A DNA stretch of 64,000 bases from Providencia rettgeri (GCF_023205015.1 NZ_CP096258.1:2790001-2854000); one strand, 5' to 3'; counted from the stretch's first letter, positions 25,201-34,842 are shown. Translations and numbers: made by a program. The notes: a model not told the origin generated them from the sequence alone.

Positions 25201-25803
25201 TTATGGGTAAACTACACTATATAAAAGGTTACCTTCGACTGCACCTGGGGCTACATTTTCCTTAATTGAAATATAATTAACAGTAAAATCAAATTGTGTA
25301 TCTTGATTCTCTACGCGAGTTTTCTTAGGTGAAATATTTTCAGCTTTCTTAAAATCAAAATCATTATCGACTTCATCAGTAATAACCAGCTGTACTCCTT
25401 TTGCACCGCCAATTCCATCTTCTTTCATATTTCTTAAATAACCCGTAGCTGTATCAATGAATTCAGCATTATTCAAACTTTCGAATTTAATTGCATAGCC
25501 TTCTCCAGCAAGACAATTTTCACCTTTTAATCTTATGAAGAATGAAGTGCTACCTGCTCTATCATTAATCTTCCTAAAATCAGCTACATTAGCAACTGGC
25601 ATATTAACAGTGAAATTATTGTTAGTCGTAGCACCACCTTCTGTATTTCCTCCTTCAATAATACAAGTAGCATCACGAATACTACCTATAAAACTTATCT
25701 TTCCATCAGGGACAGCCGCTATACTCATATTAGAAAGGATCCCCCCACTAACAAGTATTGTCGATAATAAAGTTTTACGATTAAATATTGAACTTAGTTC
25801 CAT
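25201..25803 (-). CDS. Fimbrial major subunit (pilin) of the mixed locus
   Basis: 200 residues; GGAG lies 8 bases before the ATG. The signal peptide ends near SIAA. The mature protein opens with VPDGKISFIGSIRDATC, has the pilin disulfide pair (ATCIIEGG and GENCLAGEG) and ends with the strand GNLLYSVVYP with a penultimate Tyr. It is the first gene of the train running down to tpsA. It has an unusual Gly/Thr/Asn-rich loop (GGNTEGGATTNNN) soon after the first cysteine. The sequence upstream (25804-26853) must hold the promoter for the whole system. Confidence 0.9.
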   Translation of the reverse strand: MELSSIFNRKTLLSTILVSGGILSNMSIAAVPDGKISFIGSIRDATCIIEGGNTEGGATTNNNFTVNMPVANVADFRKINDRAGSTSFFIRLKGENCLAGEGYAIKFESLNNAEFIDTATGYLRNMKEDGIGGAKGVQLVITDEVDNDFDFKKAENISPKKTRVENQDTQFDFTVNYISIKENVAPGAVEGNLLYSVVYP

Positions 25804-26853
25804 AACTTAACTCCAAATTGTTTTCGTTTTGAACATTCAAAAATAATAAAATATGTATGTGCCTATAATTTACAGTTCACATAAATATAGTTAACTAATC
25901 AGCTTGCGTGCAAATTATATAAAATGGGATATTTTATTAAAATAGTTTATATGTATCATATTATTTCTAAAAACCAAAAAAATAATCACTGCAATACACT
26001 GATATTAAACAATAAAAATAAAATCAATAATAATGAGCATAGATTCTGATATTTTTTATTTCTACATGTAAATAAGGAAGGTTCATCATGATACTTATCA
26101 CTCTCATTTCGACATAAAATTTATTAACTATTTCAGTGTGGGAATCAAAATAGATTTCAATGGTTACCCCTTTAGTAAAAACAACCTATTGTTAACAAAA
26201 TCACATAAGTTATTTAATATGCGTGGAGCGGGTAAAATAGTATTTACTTCGGTTAAATATGTGTTTGTAATATTGAGCAGCAGGTGGAATTGAGATAGTT
26301 TAATAGGCGTTAAAAGTATATTAATATACATTTAAGCTTTTATGATATCGTCTTTATCGAATTAGATATGAAAGGAGATAAGAATTTGGCATAAAGCCAA
26401 GAAAACAACTCATTCTATTTTTAATAATGAGTTAGCTAGATAAGGATAATCGTCATACAGCTTCCATTTTCAACCATATCTTCTTAAATATAAAGTCACT
26501 ATTTAATTAACGGTGAATTGCTGTAATTTTAAAAATTCAAAACAATTACTACTTATGAAAGTTGATAATGAGAATAGAGTGTAATCCTCTTGAAGTTATT
26601 TATAGTAAGAATATTTCTACTTTACTTAATAGATGATAGATAATTATTATAATGTGTTTAAGCAAGCTGATTTAAAAATAGAAATTTCTGTACTCTGTGA
26701 TCTCCTCTGCAAAACTATTTCTGTTTAAACCATAAATACAGCACATTCCCATATGGTTCACGGTAAATGTTTATCATTTGTTAGTCTTTATAGCTAGGAT
26801 AGCTTATTAAATACATTAGTATATACAAATAAAAAGTTACTCTAATACCGTTA
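25804..26853. promoter_or_regulatory. Long upstream region of the fimbrial/two-partner operon
   Basis: About 1,050 bp of AT-rich sequence between the pilin gene and the regulator gene. No convincing gene is seen. A 8-codon frame at 26088 has a strong AAGGAAGG site upstream on the plus strand but is probably chance. TTGGC-ATAAA-GCCAA (26386-26400 region) is a short inverted repeat. The length suggests a large control region; I cannot place the promoter. Confidence 0.45.
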
Positions 26854-27168
26854 CTATAGTGAGGATGTATCTATACAGTTTACACTTCCTATATTAATAA
26901 CACCTTCATTTTCAAGCTCTTCAATCATCTTGTTATATATCTTTTCTTGCTCAGGCTTAATGATATGCTCAATAAATTCGTCTACTGATACATTTAGCAC
27001 ATTTAATATCGTTAAAATGCTTTCAAAATTCATGGATGTAATACCACGTTCATATCTTGAAACTTGCTGCTGACTGACAAATATCAACTTAGCCAATTCC
27101 TTTTCTGATAACCCTCTAGATTTCCTCGCACCACGAATGAATAAGCCAATATTTTTATTTAATTTCAT
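26854..27168 (-). CDS. MrpJ-like Xre-family transcriptional regulator
   Basis: 104 residues from the ATG at 27168, which has GGTGGA upstream; the frame is open to 27231 but the start there would add a poorly fitting hydrophobic stretch. An Xre-type helix-turn-helix (residues about 5-60) includes LIFVSQQQVSRYERGIT, and the tail has EFIEHIIKPEQEKIYNKMIEELENEGVI. It is a clear paralog of the protein at 9210-9542. It is transcribed towards the mixed fimbrial/two-partner operon, about 1 kb upstream of it. By analogy with MrpJ it may control that operon and flagellar genes, an inference from family and position. Confidence 0.85.
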   Translation of the reverse strand: MKLNKNIGLFIRGARKSRGLSEKELAKLIFVSQQQVSRYERGITSMNFESILTILNVLNVSVDEFIEHIIKPEQEKIYNKMIEELENEGVINIGSVNCIDTSSL

Positions 27169-27747
27169 ATATTCCACCATATTTAACAAATCAAAAAAAC
27201 AGGCGGCAAATAATAAATAAATACCCTGCATACGTAAACATTCTAAATTTGATGATATATTTTGTTACATTATTTTTCATTTCCTTTCATTTTATGTTAT
27301 CGTGAACATTAACTTATCAGTCATACTCATCTAACAGAAACTTAAACCATAGCTAAATAAGATTTAAATTAATATAAATGATTCATGACATTATTGTATT
27401 TTCCCTTCCATTTGACATGCTTGGTTTCAAATAAAAACATTTTGAAACATTCGACCGTTATTAATACACGCATAGGGAGTTAAAAAATATTTAACAATAA
27501 GAATACAATTTAATTAGATAAATAAGTTAAAATAATCACTTTTAATAGATAAAAAATCCAATACCATCAGCTGTACATTAATGCTTGGTGAGCTAATTAG
27601 TAGTCAAATAGAGTTATTCTTCGTATTAAATAAAGCTAGTCCAACTTCTTCAAAATACCCTCTACTTATTGTTCTAAATGCTTTTTATCGTATTAATACA
27701 AATGATAACAATGTCAACTTACAGCAGATTAAATGCAGTAAATATGA
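27169..27747. other. Intergenic region without a recognised gene
   Basis: About 580 bp, AT-rich, between the regulator and the acetyltransferase gene. It presumably carries the regulator's promoter on the minus strand. A 64-codon plus-strand frame at 27581 has no ribosome-binding site and an unremarkable protein, so I do not call it. Nothing else is visible. Confidence 0.5.
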
Positions 27748-28170
27748 TTATGATAATTCAATTTTAGTGAGATAATGCCTTTCCATGCCTGTCTCAGGGA
27801 AATCAGGCAATGACATTTGTTTCACATACCCTAATTTTTCATAAAATGGCAAGGCTTGAAAACTGAAGGTGTCAACTAAGCTATGAATACAACCTATTTT
27901 GATTGCTTCCCGTTCAGCAGCCTTCATCAATTTACTGCCTAACCCCATTTTTCTGGCGTCCTCACTCACCCATAAAAAATCAATACAGAGCCAATTCGCC
28001 TTCACAGAAGCCAGTAATCCTCCAAGCATAACACCAGAGTCATTTTTAAAATAAACGCCTAGCTCACCAAAACGTTCTGCATTCAAATATTGGATATTAA
28101 AACTACGTAACCCTGCAAGGAGTTCTTCTTTATCTTCAGTGGTGATTTCATGTGCAATAATAATATTCAT
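27748..28170 (-). CDS. GNAT-family N-acetyltransferase
   Basis: 140 residues. The acetyl-CoA-binding motif A is visible as WVSEDARKMGLGSKLMKAAE (R-x-x-G-x-G/A pattern) at residues about 68-87, followed by the typical FYEKLGYV block near 111. Such enzymes move an acetyl group from acetyl-CoA to an amine. The substrate cannot be told. The N-terminal stretch with FGELGVYF and a GGLL strand fits small-molecule acetyltransferases of this size. It stands alone on the minus strand, downstream of mtlR, with about 100 bp between them. Confidence 0.85.
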   Translation of the reverse strand: MNIIIAHEITTEDKEELLAGLRSFNIQYLNAERFGELGVYFKNDSGVMLGGLLASVKANWLCIDFLWVSEDARKMGLGSKLMKAAEREAIKIGCIHSLVDTFSFQALPFYEKLGYVKQMSLPDFPETGMERHYLTKIELS

Positions 28171-28267
28171 TCGATGCTCTGTTAATACTCGGCTAATAAC
28201 GTGTTATTTCAAACATATTTACTTTGATAAGTAAACAGTAAAATAGGAGAGGATTGAATATGCTATT

Positions 28268-28798
28268 TTAAAATACATCAGTTTCTATAATTTGGGTAAT
28301 TAAAGCCGTTACAGACAATACCAATGAGGATTTGATCATTTGCTGAAAACGGTGTTTTTGTAATTCAATTAATTGGTTATCGACAAGATCCTCTGGTTGA
28401 TTGAATCTCATCATTTCTGGTAAAGGTTCCATACAATGAAGCATTTTAATACTGCCTAAAATTTCATCATCGGTGAAATTCAGATCCACGTTTTCTACTG
28501 ATAACGATCCATTCAAAGCAAGGAATAATTCTATATCCTCATAGGTTTCTCGAGAAATAGCCCCTAATGCAAATAGGAGTTTCAAACGAACTGATAACTC
28601 ACCTAATGGGCCATTTCCAGTCAAAAGAGGCTCAACTGCATATTTTACTGCATAATCATCCTTTCTAAAAACTTTTAACATTAATTTATCAATAGCTTGT
28701 GAGATTAAAATAACAACCTCCTGGACAAATAAATGCACCTCCGGTCGTTGATTTAACCGTTCAAGAACTTGATTTTCAATGTTTTGTTTATTTTCCAT
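28268..28798 (-). CDS. mtlR: MtlR, mannitol operon repressor
   Basis: 176 residues from the ATG at 28798 (AGAAG upstream); a GTG at 28816 is an alternative. The central VFRKDDYAVKYAVEPLL and LGELSVRLKLLFALG blocks match E. coli MtlR almost word for word. MtlR lowers expression of the mannitol operon. It has no classic DNA-binding motif, and how it acts is not obvious from sequence. It follows mtlD on the same strand after a 100-bp gap with a stem-loop, in the classic order mtlA-mtlD-mtlR. Confidence 0.93.
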   Translation of the reverse strand: MENKQNIENQVLERLNQRPEVHLFVQEVVILISQAIDKLMLKVFRKDDYAVKYAVEPLLTGNGPLGELSVRLKLLFALGAISRETYEDIELFLALNGSLSVENVDLNFTDDEILGSIKMLHCMEPLPEMMRFNQPEDLVDNQLIELQKHRFQQMIKSSLVLSVTALITQIIETDVF

Positions 28799-28812
28799 AT
28801 TAGCTTCTTTTA

Positions 28813-28864
28813 TCACTTTATAGCTATATTACTTTATCTCACATAGCAAATAGCCATAAAGTGA
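28813..28864 (-). promoter_or_regulatory. Stem-loop between mtlD and mtlR
   Basis: TCACTTTAT (28813-28821) pairs with ATAAAGTGA (28856-28864), with AGCTAT/ATAGCC pairing further in. It overlaps the alternative GTG start of mtlR. It could reduce read-through or mtlR translation relative to mtlD. Confidence 0.45.
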
Positions 28865-28898
28865 TTGAACCTCAAAAATTAATCCATTACCCGTAATA

Positions 28899-30059
28899 TT
28901 ACTTATTATTCAGCATCATTAATTGATATTGAGTACAAATTCTATCAATTATCTCTGGATATTGCTCTAACCCACAAAGCTCAACAACCGCTTGATATAT
29001 ACCTTTGCAAGCAACTAGCTTTGCCATTTCATTTGCTTGGGGATCGGCTTCACATCTGAAATGTAATGCGGCAGCAATTCCTATGATCAGATTTTCATTT
29101 GGTAATTGGTATTCTAATGTGCCTAACAACGGCTTAATTAAGCGATCATTAGAACTTAATTTTCTCATAGGCTGCCGCCCTACTCGACTGACATCATCTT
29201 TTAAATATGGGTTTGAAAAGCGACTTAGTATTTTATCTATGTATTGATTATGTATTTGTGAATCAAAACCATAACGTTGAATTAAAACTTGTCCGCTTTC
29301 TTGCATAGCTGATTTAACAACAGTATAGATCCTCAAATCTCCAATTGCCTCGCTGATTGTCTGGTACCCATATCGCTGCCCTAAATACGCTGTCATTGCA
29401 TGACCTGTATTTAATGTAAATAATTTACGTTCAACAAATGCCATTAGATTGTTCGTCAATTCCATTCCATCGATAATAGGAATATCACCAACAAATTGTG
29501 TTCGGTCAACAATCCACTCACTAAAGGATTCGACAGTAACATCAAGTGGGTCATCATTCGCTGCATCCATCGGAGGAACGATCCGGTCAACTGCGGAGTC
29601 TACAAAACCAATATGTTGGTCAACCCATTGATGTAATTCTTCCGGCAAATGAACCAACACATGTTGTTTTAATTGGCTAGTTCCCCTTACCATATTTTCA
29701 CATGCAATTATATTGAGTGGCTGGTTATTTCCCTGCGATTTTCTATAAATTATGCCTTTAGCTATCGTTGACGCTATTTTTTCAAGTACTTGTGGCCCGA
29801 CAGCAGTTGTAAGCATATCCGCTGTTGCAATAAACTCTATCGTTTTAGGGTCATTACTATTAACAGCGTGAATGTGTTGGACTTTCTCGATACGATTTTC
29901 CTGACCAACAACATGAACATTATAAGATTGCTGATGCGCGAGTTGGTCAATTAATGGCTGATTGACATCAGTAAAAGTTACTTGTGAATTTGCGTCTGCT
30001 AATAATTTACCAATAAAACCGCGGCCTATATTTCCTGCACCAAAATGAATGACTTTCAT
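28899..30059 (-). CDS. mtlD: Mannitol-1-phosphate 5-dehydrogenase
   Basis: 386 residues, the family length. The NAD-binding motif stands at the N-terminus (MKVIHFGAGNIGRGFIGKLL), and the catalytic region has the conserved K-x5-N-x2-H pattern (RKLFTLNTGHAMTAYLG, residues about 210-227). It oxidises mannitol 1-phosphate to fructose 6-phosphate in the cytoplasm, using the product of MtlA. It starts 11 bp after the mtlA stop, so the two are co-transcribed. Nothing unusual is seen. Confidence 0.97.
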   Translation of the reverse strand: MKVIHFGAGNIGRGFIGKLLADANSQVTFTDVNQPLIDQLAHQQSYNVHVVGQENRIEKVQHIHAVNSNDPKTIEFIATADMLTTAVGPQVLEKIASTIAKGIIYRKSQGNNQPLNIIACENMVRGTSQLKQHVLVHLPEELHQWVDQHIGFVDSAVDRIVPPMDAANDDPLDVTVESFSEWIVDRTQFVGDIPIIDGMELTNNLMAFVERKLFTLNTGHAMTAYLGQRYGYQTISEAIGDLRIYTVVKSAMQESGQVLIQRYGFDSQIHNQYIDKILSRFSNPYLKDDVSRVGRQPMRKLSSNDRLIKPLLGTLEYQLPNENLIIGIAAALHFRCEADPQANEMAKLVACKGIYQAVVELCGLEQYPEIIDRICTQYQLMMLNNK

Positions 30060-30070
30060 TATTATTCTCC

Positions 30071-32020
30071 TTATGCTGCACTTTGAGACGCTAAAATTTC
30101 GAGTACTTCCTGAACATCTTGGGTTTCACATAAACGCTCAATAACCCCATCTTCATCTAACGCGGAAGTAATTCGTGTGATAACTTCAATGTGCTCATTA
30201 TTTTGTGCTGCAATACCAATAACTAAGCGGGCAATTTCATCAGGTTCTTCACCAAATTGTACGCCTTCAGGGTATTGGCAAATAACAATGCCGGTTTTTA
30301 ATACACGATCTTTTGCTTCTATGGTGCCATGAGGAACAGCAATAGATTCACCTAGATAGGTTGAAGTCAGTTTTTCGCGAGCTAACATCGCCTCAATATA
30401 GTCAGGCTCAACATAGCCACCCTCAACTAATTTTTGCCCTGCAAATTGAATGGCTTGCGTTTTATTCTGTGCAGATAGGTTTAAATGAATATGCTTTGCA
30501 CTCAATGTAAATATCGCATCATCATGATCTTCCATTTCATAGGATTCATCATTTGCTGCAATAATCGTTTGTTTAACCAGTCGTCCATCATTTGCTGCTT
30601 TAGGATTTTTTTTAGCTATTAAATTGGTGACTAAATCATTATACGTTTGGCTATCTAAGAAGTTTGTTAAAGAAATATGCATTGCATTTGGTGCAAATGA
30701 CTGTGCCCTTTGTGTTAGGTCTCTATGAGTAATGACAATATCAACGTTATCTGGCAGGTCGTTAATTGCCATATTAGTGACGGTAATATCGATTAACCCT
30801 GCATCTCGCACTTTTTTGGCTAATACCCCAGCCCCCATTGCACTTGACCCCATGCCTGCATCACAAGCAACAATAATGCTGCGCACTTGAGCTAAATTGA
30901 TAGAGGTATCTTTATTGATTGAGCTTGTTGCTGATGACTTTGATTGCGTTTTCATATTGCGCATTTTTTTCGTCGCACTTTCGAGCTCATCATCATCGCC
31001 AATTCGTGTTCGTTTTAATAAAAGTACTGAAACGATAAAAGAAACAACTGTAGCACTGGTGACTGATAAAATAACGCCAATAAGTGATGATTTAGGGGTC
31101 ATCAGTAGAACTGCAAATATTGAACCCGGTGATGCTGGGGAGACTAACCCTGCATGAAAAAGGTTCATAACAAACACTCCTGTCATCCCGCCCAGAATAA
31201 CAGCAAGAATTAACCGAGGGTTCATTAAGACATAGGGGAAATAAATCTCATGAATCCCACCAAAAAAGTGAATAATTGCGGCCCCTGGTGCAGATTGCTT
31301 GGCATTACCTTTACCAAAAAACATATAAGCGAGTAAAACGCCTAAACCTGGTCCGGGGTTTGCTTCAATTAAGAAAAAGATGGAGGAACCTGTTTCAGAT
31401 GCTTGCTGAATACCTAACGGTGAAAAAATACCGTGATTAATAGCATTATTGAGAAATAAGATTTTTGCAGGTTCAACAAAAATAGACGTGAGTGGAAGTA
31501 AGTTATTCTCCACCATCACGTTCACACCAGCCGCTAATATTTTGGATAACCCTGCAACAAGAGGACCGATCGCTAAATAAGCCAAAATAGCTAATAACAT
31601 GCCGATAATGCCGGATGAAAAATTATTCACCAACATTTCAAAACCTGTTTTAACCTTGCCTTCAATCCACAAATCAAAACGTTTTATTGCATATCCGCCT
31701 AATGGGCCAGCAATCATTGCCCCCATAAACATCGGCATGTCAGCACCAACAATGACTCCCATTGTTGTTATTGCACCAACTATTCCACCCCGCTCTCCAC
31801 CGACCAAACGGCCACCGGTATAACCGATTAATAGAGGGAGTAAATAGGTGATCATAGGACCAACAAGTTGAGCTAATGTCTCATTAGGCCACCAGCCCGT
31901 TGGGATAAATAACGCGGTAATTAATCCCCAAGCGATGAAAGCACCGATATTAGGCATAACCATATTACTGAGGAAACGCCCAAAATTCTGTACCTTTAAT
32001 TTGATATTTGATGTTACCAT
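30071..32020 (-). CDS. mtlA: Mannitol-specific PTS enzyme IICBA
   Basis: 649 residues in three fused parts. The membrane IIC domain (about 1-340) carries the GIHEIYFPYVL signature; the IIB domain has its phosphorylated cysteine in VACDAGMGSS near residue 385; the IIA domain has its active histidine in AVPHGT near residue 562. It imports mannitol and phosphorylates it to mannitol 1-phosphate, with phosphate from PEP passing through enzyme I and HPr (genes at 54852-56977). It is the first gene of mtlA-mtlD-mtlR. Four CRP-like sites lie 120-300 bp upstream, which fits catabolite control as in E. coli. Confidence 0.97.
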   Translation of the reverse strand: MVTSNIKLKVQNFGRFLSNMVMPNIGAFIAWGLITALFIPTGWWPNETLAQLVGPMITYLLPLLIGYTGGRLVGGERGGIVGAITTMGVIVGADMPMFMGAMIAGPLGGYAIKRFDLWIEGKVKTGFEMLVNNFSSGIIGMLLAILAYLAIGPLVAGLSKILAAGVNVMVENNLLPLTSIFVEPAKILFLNNAINHGIFSPLGIQQASETGSSIFFLIEANPGPGLGVLLAYMFFGKGNAKQSAPGAAIIHFFGGIHEIYFPYVLMNPRLILAVILGGMTGVFVMNLFHAGLVSPASPGSIFAVLLMTPKSSLIGVILSVTSATVVSFIVSVLLLKRTRIGDDDELESATKKMRNMKTQSKSSATSSINKDTSINLAQVRSIIVACDAGMGSSAMGAGVLAKKVRDAGLIDITVTNMAINDLPDNVDIVITHRDLTQRAQSFAPNAMHISLTNFLDSQTYNDLVTNLIAKKNPKAANDGRLVKQTIIAANDESYEMEDHDDAIFTLSAKHIHLNLSAQNKTQAIQFAGQKLVEGGYVEPDYIEAMLAREKLTSTYLGESIAVPHGTIEAKDRVLKTGIVICQYPEGVQFGEEPDEIARLVIGIAAQNNEHIEVITRITSALDEDGVIERLCETQDVQEVLEILASQSAA

Positions 32021-32142
32021 GATAGAACCCCGTGGTACGAGAATGATAAAGTTGTAACGTTATCGCCAAATAACGTCTGTGATTTTTTCAACTCTTTCAC
32101 TCTAGCATGAGCTTTATCAGATCCGCACCACGTGGGCCTTTA

Positions 32143-32318
32143 TGTGAACAAGATCACTATTAGCCCCCGACTTACCCCACCTTTATATTGATGAAGATCA
32201 CATAAAAATCATGTTACTAAATTACATTGCTCTTTTTTCACACAAAAAAACCATTTTTAGTGATGTTAGTCACAGTTTAAAACTCGTTATTTATCTTCAA
32301 TTAGTGAAGAACATCACA
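32143..32318. promoter_or_regulatory. Cluster of four CRP-like sites upstream of mtlA
   Basis: Four matches to TGTGA-N6-TCACA: TGTGA-acaaga-TCACT (32143-32158), ATTGA-tgaaga-TCACA (32187-32202), AGTGA-tgttag-TCACA (32259-32274) and AGTGA-agaaca-TCACA (32303-32318). Three of them differ from the consensus at one of the ten positions. E. coli mtlA is also known for several cAMP-CRP sites in its control region. Confidence 0.75.
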
Positions 32319-32643
32319 ATTTATTTTCTATTTATCTTTTTTATCCTGTGGACTGATATCAATTATCCAACTGTACAAATCACTTTTTATATTTTGTAAT
32401 AAAATTACTAAACGCACTTTCTTCATTTTTCTTTGCATGCTGCAATAAATCACATTATCGTCTTTCGTAGTCAATGCCTGTTATTGCTATGTGAAAACTT
32501 CATTTTCTATTTCATTATTACTACCGTCTTTTTGCGATAATCTTAAACTGAATTAACGACAACGTATTATTATCAATACATTATTTAACCTTGCTTAGTC
32601 TGGTCTTCACCGATAAATTACCTCTAATTTTCTTAATTAAAAT
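32319..32643. other. Intergenic region between CRP sites and anion transporter
   Basis: About 325 bp, AT-rich. It lies between the mtlA control region and the divergent transporter gene and presumably carries the transporter's promoter. No clear promoter or gene is seen. Confidence 0.45.
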
Positions 32644-32652
32644 GTGAATATC

Positions 32653-33888
32653 ATGACGTTAACCATTATTGTTTTTCTTTTGGTTTATATTGCGATGGGC
32701 TTTGGTAAGCTACCCGGCTTTAAAGTTGATAGAACTGGCGCTGCGGTTATTGGTGCCCTAGCTATGATGGCTATTGGTAGTATTACCCCTCCTCATGCAT
32801 GGAATGCTATCGATTACCGAACGATTGGGATGTTATTCGGGCTTATGGTTGTTTCAGCTTCTTTTGTTGTGTCTGGTTTTTATAGCTGGACCGCAAATAA
32901 AGTCGCAATGCTAAAAGTTTCGCCCCCTATATTACTCGCTGTTTTAATTCTTGTTGGTGGCTTTCTTTCCGCATTGCTCACGAATGATGTTGTTGTTGTC
33001 GCGATGACTCCATTATTAGTATCAATTAGTTTATCTCGCGGTTTAAACCCAATTCCTTTTTTACTTGGCTTTTGTTTCGCAGCGAATAACGGAGCTGCAG
33101 GTTCATTAATTGGTAGCCCACAAAATATGATCGCAGCACAAGGGCTTGATATCTCGTTTGTTGGCTTATTACAGGCATCAGCAATACCAGCCCTACTTTC
33201 CTTACCATTAACATGGTTAGTACTCGTTTGGTTATATCGTCATCGTTGGTATTTGACTAAAGAAAATACGCTCTCAACTCCCCCTAAATCAACCCAAGAA
33301 ACATTAGATGTCTGGGAGACAGCAAAAGCAGGTGTCATTACTTTCGCAGTCATCATTACCTTTATTGTGACTGATATTCCTAAAGAACTTATTGCATTAA
33401 CGGCTGCTGGATTTTTATTATTAAATCGATCTATTGCCTCGAGTGATATGCTTAAACTCGTTGATGGTAATCTTTTATTACTCATCATGGGGCTATTTGT
33501 TGTCAATGCCGCTTTTGCTGCCACGGGACTACCTCAGCAATTATTAACTGATTTGCGAAACTACGGTGTGGACCTCAATAATCCATTAGCCCTATTTCTA
33601 GTGACCGGTGTCCTAAGTACTATTGTTGGAAATAATCCTTCCGTCATGCTACTTGTTCCTTTCTTAACACCTGAAGGCAATGCCGATTCGTTAGGCGCTG
33701 CTCTCGTATTGGGTTCTGGTTTTTCAAGTAACTTACTGGTCTTCGGTAGCCTTGCTGGCATTATTGTCGTTGAGCAATCAGCGGCATATGGCGTGAAAAT
33801 TTCTTTCGGTGAGTTCTCTAAATCAGGGGGAATTGTCGCGCTATTGTGTATGCTATTAGCCGCTGCTTGGATTTTACTTGCGTTATAG
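32653..33888 (+). CDS. Anion transporter of the ArsB/NhaD (ion transporter) superfamily
   Basis: 411 residues from the ATG at 32653; a GTG nine bases earlier is possible, and neither has a good ribosome-binding site. About ten hydrophobic segments span the protein. Two inverted half-repeats are marked by NNGAAGSLIGSPQNM (near residue 150) and VGNNPSVMLLVP (near 330), patterns shared by the ArsB, NhaD and SLC13-like transporters. It moves an anion or carboxylate or exchanges it with a cation across the inner membrane; the substrate is not clear. It is convergent with the cyclase-family gene and ends at a shared terminator. Confidence 0.8.
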   Translation: MTLTIIVFLLVYIAMGFGKLPGFKVDRTGAAVIGALAMMAIGSITPPHAWNAIDYRTIGMLFGLMVVSASFVVSGFYSWTANKVAMLKVSPPILLAVLILVGGFLSALLTNDVVVVAMTPLLVSISLSRGLNPIPFLLGFCFAANNGAAGSLIGSPQNMIAAQGLDISFVGLLQASAIPALLSLPLTWLVLVWLYRHRWYLTKENTLSTPPKSTQETLDVWETAKAGVITFAVIITFIVTDIPKELIALTAAGFLLLNRSIASSDMLKLVDGNLLLLIMGLFVVNAAFAATGLPQQLLTDLRNYGVDLNNPLALFLVTGVLSTIVGNNPSVMLLVPFLTPEGNADSLGAALVLGSGFSSNLLVFGSLAGIIVVEQSAAYGVKISFGEFSKSGGIVALLCMLLAAAWILLAL

Positions 33889-33895
33889 TCGTTTT

Positions 33896-33927
33896 AACCA
33901 ATCTGCTATCACACTGGCAGATTGGTT
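33896..33927. terminator. Bidirectional terminator between convergent genes
   Basis: AACCAATCTGC (33896-33906) and GCAGATTGGTT (33917-33927) form a perfect 11-bp stem with a 10-nt loop, 8 bp after the transporter stop and 14 bp before the end of the cyclase gene. Confidence 0.7.
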
Positions 33928-33940
33928 ATCATGATATTTT

Positions 33941-34678
33941 CTATGGCAGGATCGCAAAAGAACGAACAGGAAAACCACTGGCATTATTGGGTTTTGCGAC
34001 GATATTAAAAATTACCGCGCCACGTGTGGGCACTTGGTCTAAATTAGCGAGTAATTCAACTTGGTAGGTATCTTGTTCTAATACATAATACTCACCGAGT
34101 AATGCATTATTTTTTCGAAAATCTTTTGCGGCATCAGTATCAAATGTTTCATGGCCAATTGCTTTTATACCGCGTTCTTCAAATAAAAATTTGAGTGCGT
34201 CCATACCCCAACCCGGTATTTGGTTATTGCCCTCGTCATCTTTATTATCCATAAGCTCTTGTGATGGCCAACGTTTACTCCAGTCAGTGCGTAATGCGAC
34301 AAAACTCCCAGATTCAATTCGGCCATTTTTCGCTTCAAAATTAAGGATATCATCAAGAGAAAATGCAAAATTAGGATCTTCTTTTGCTCTCTCAGACTGG
34401 TCAATAACAATTAATGGCAGAACAAGTTCCTTTAATTCGAGCTCATGTAAATAACGTTTTCCTTCCACGAAATGGCAAGGTGCATCAATATGGGTGCCAT
34501 ATTGCCCTGGAAATGTAAACTGCTGCGCAAAAAAGCCTTCTGGGTAGCCAAATAATGTTTTAAATTCGGCAGAGTCAAACATAAAAAAATGCGGTGAGTC
34601 TTTATCGAAACTATGGGTCAAATCGACCCATTTTTTAGATTTTATTATATTAAATGCATCAATTAATTCATTGCTCAT
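33941..34678 (-). CDS. Cyclase-family (kynurenine formamidase-like) metal hydrolase
   Basis: 245 residues. The signature GTHIDAPCHF (residues about 60-69) supplies the metal-binding His and Asp of the cyclase/KynB family, and WVDLTHSFDKDSPHF near the N-terminus is its usual opening. A second conserved region is GHETFDTDAA (near residue 175). Members hydrolyse amides or cyclic compounds, such as N-formylkynurenine. The substrate is not known here. It lies downstream of the MetQ-like gene on the same strand (about 230 bp gap with a terminator), and so belongs to the same neighbourhood as the ABC/flavoprotein operon at 35960-40231. Confidence 0.85.
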   Translation of the reverse strand: MSNELIDAFNIIKSKKWVDLTHSFDKDSPHFFMFDSAEFKTLFGYPEGFFAQQFTFPGQYGTHIDAPCHFVEGKRYLHELELKELVLPLIVIDQSERAKEDPNFAFSLDDILNFEAKNGRIESGSFVALRTDWSKRWPSQELMDNKDDEGNNQIPGWGMDALKFLFEERGIKAIGHETFDTDAAKDFRKNNALLGEYYVLEQDTYQVELLANLDQVPTRGAVIFNIVAKPNNASGFPVRSFAILP

Positions 34679-34842
34679 ATTTGCCCCTGTCAGTTCTATT
34701 GTCTAAATAAACCTATCTACAAACTATTTTTATAATGCCTTTCCTAACCTATTAAATAACGAAAAAACATTCTGTTGTCTACAAATTCAACACGAATCTT
34801 TTTCATATTAAATAAGTAAGATATTTAGTTTATATAGAAAAA

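Noticed and set aside
1172..28267. Intact genomic island with integrase and att sites
   Set aside because: No integrase gene and no second copy of the tRNA-Arg 3' end was found by eye; only a decayed island can be suggested.
32211..32399. 62-codon plus-strand frame upstream of the anion transporter
   Set aside because: It lies over the mtlA CRP sites and has no ribosome-binding site; its hydrophobic protein reflects AT-rich DNA.
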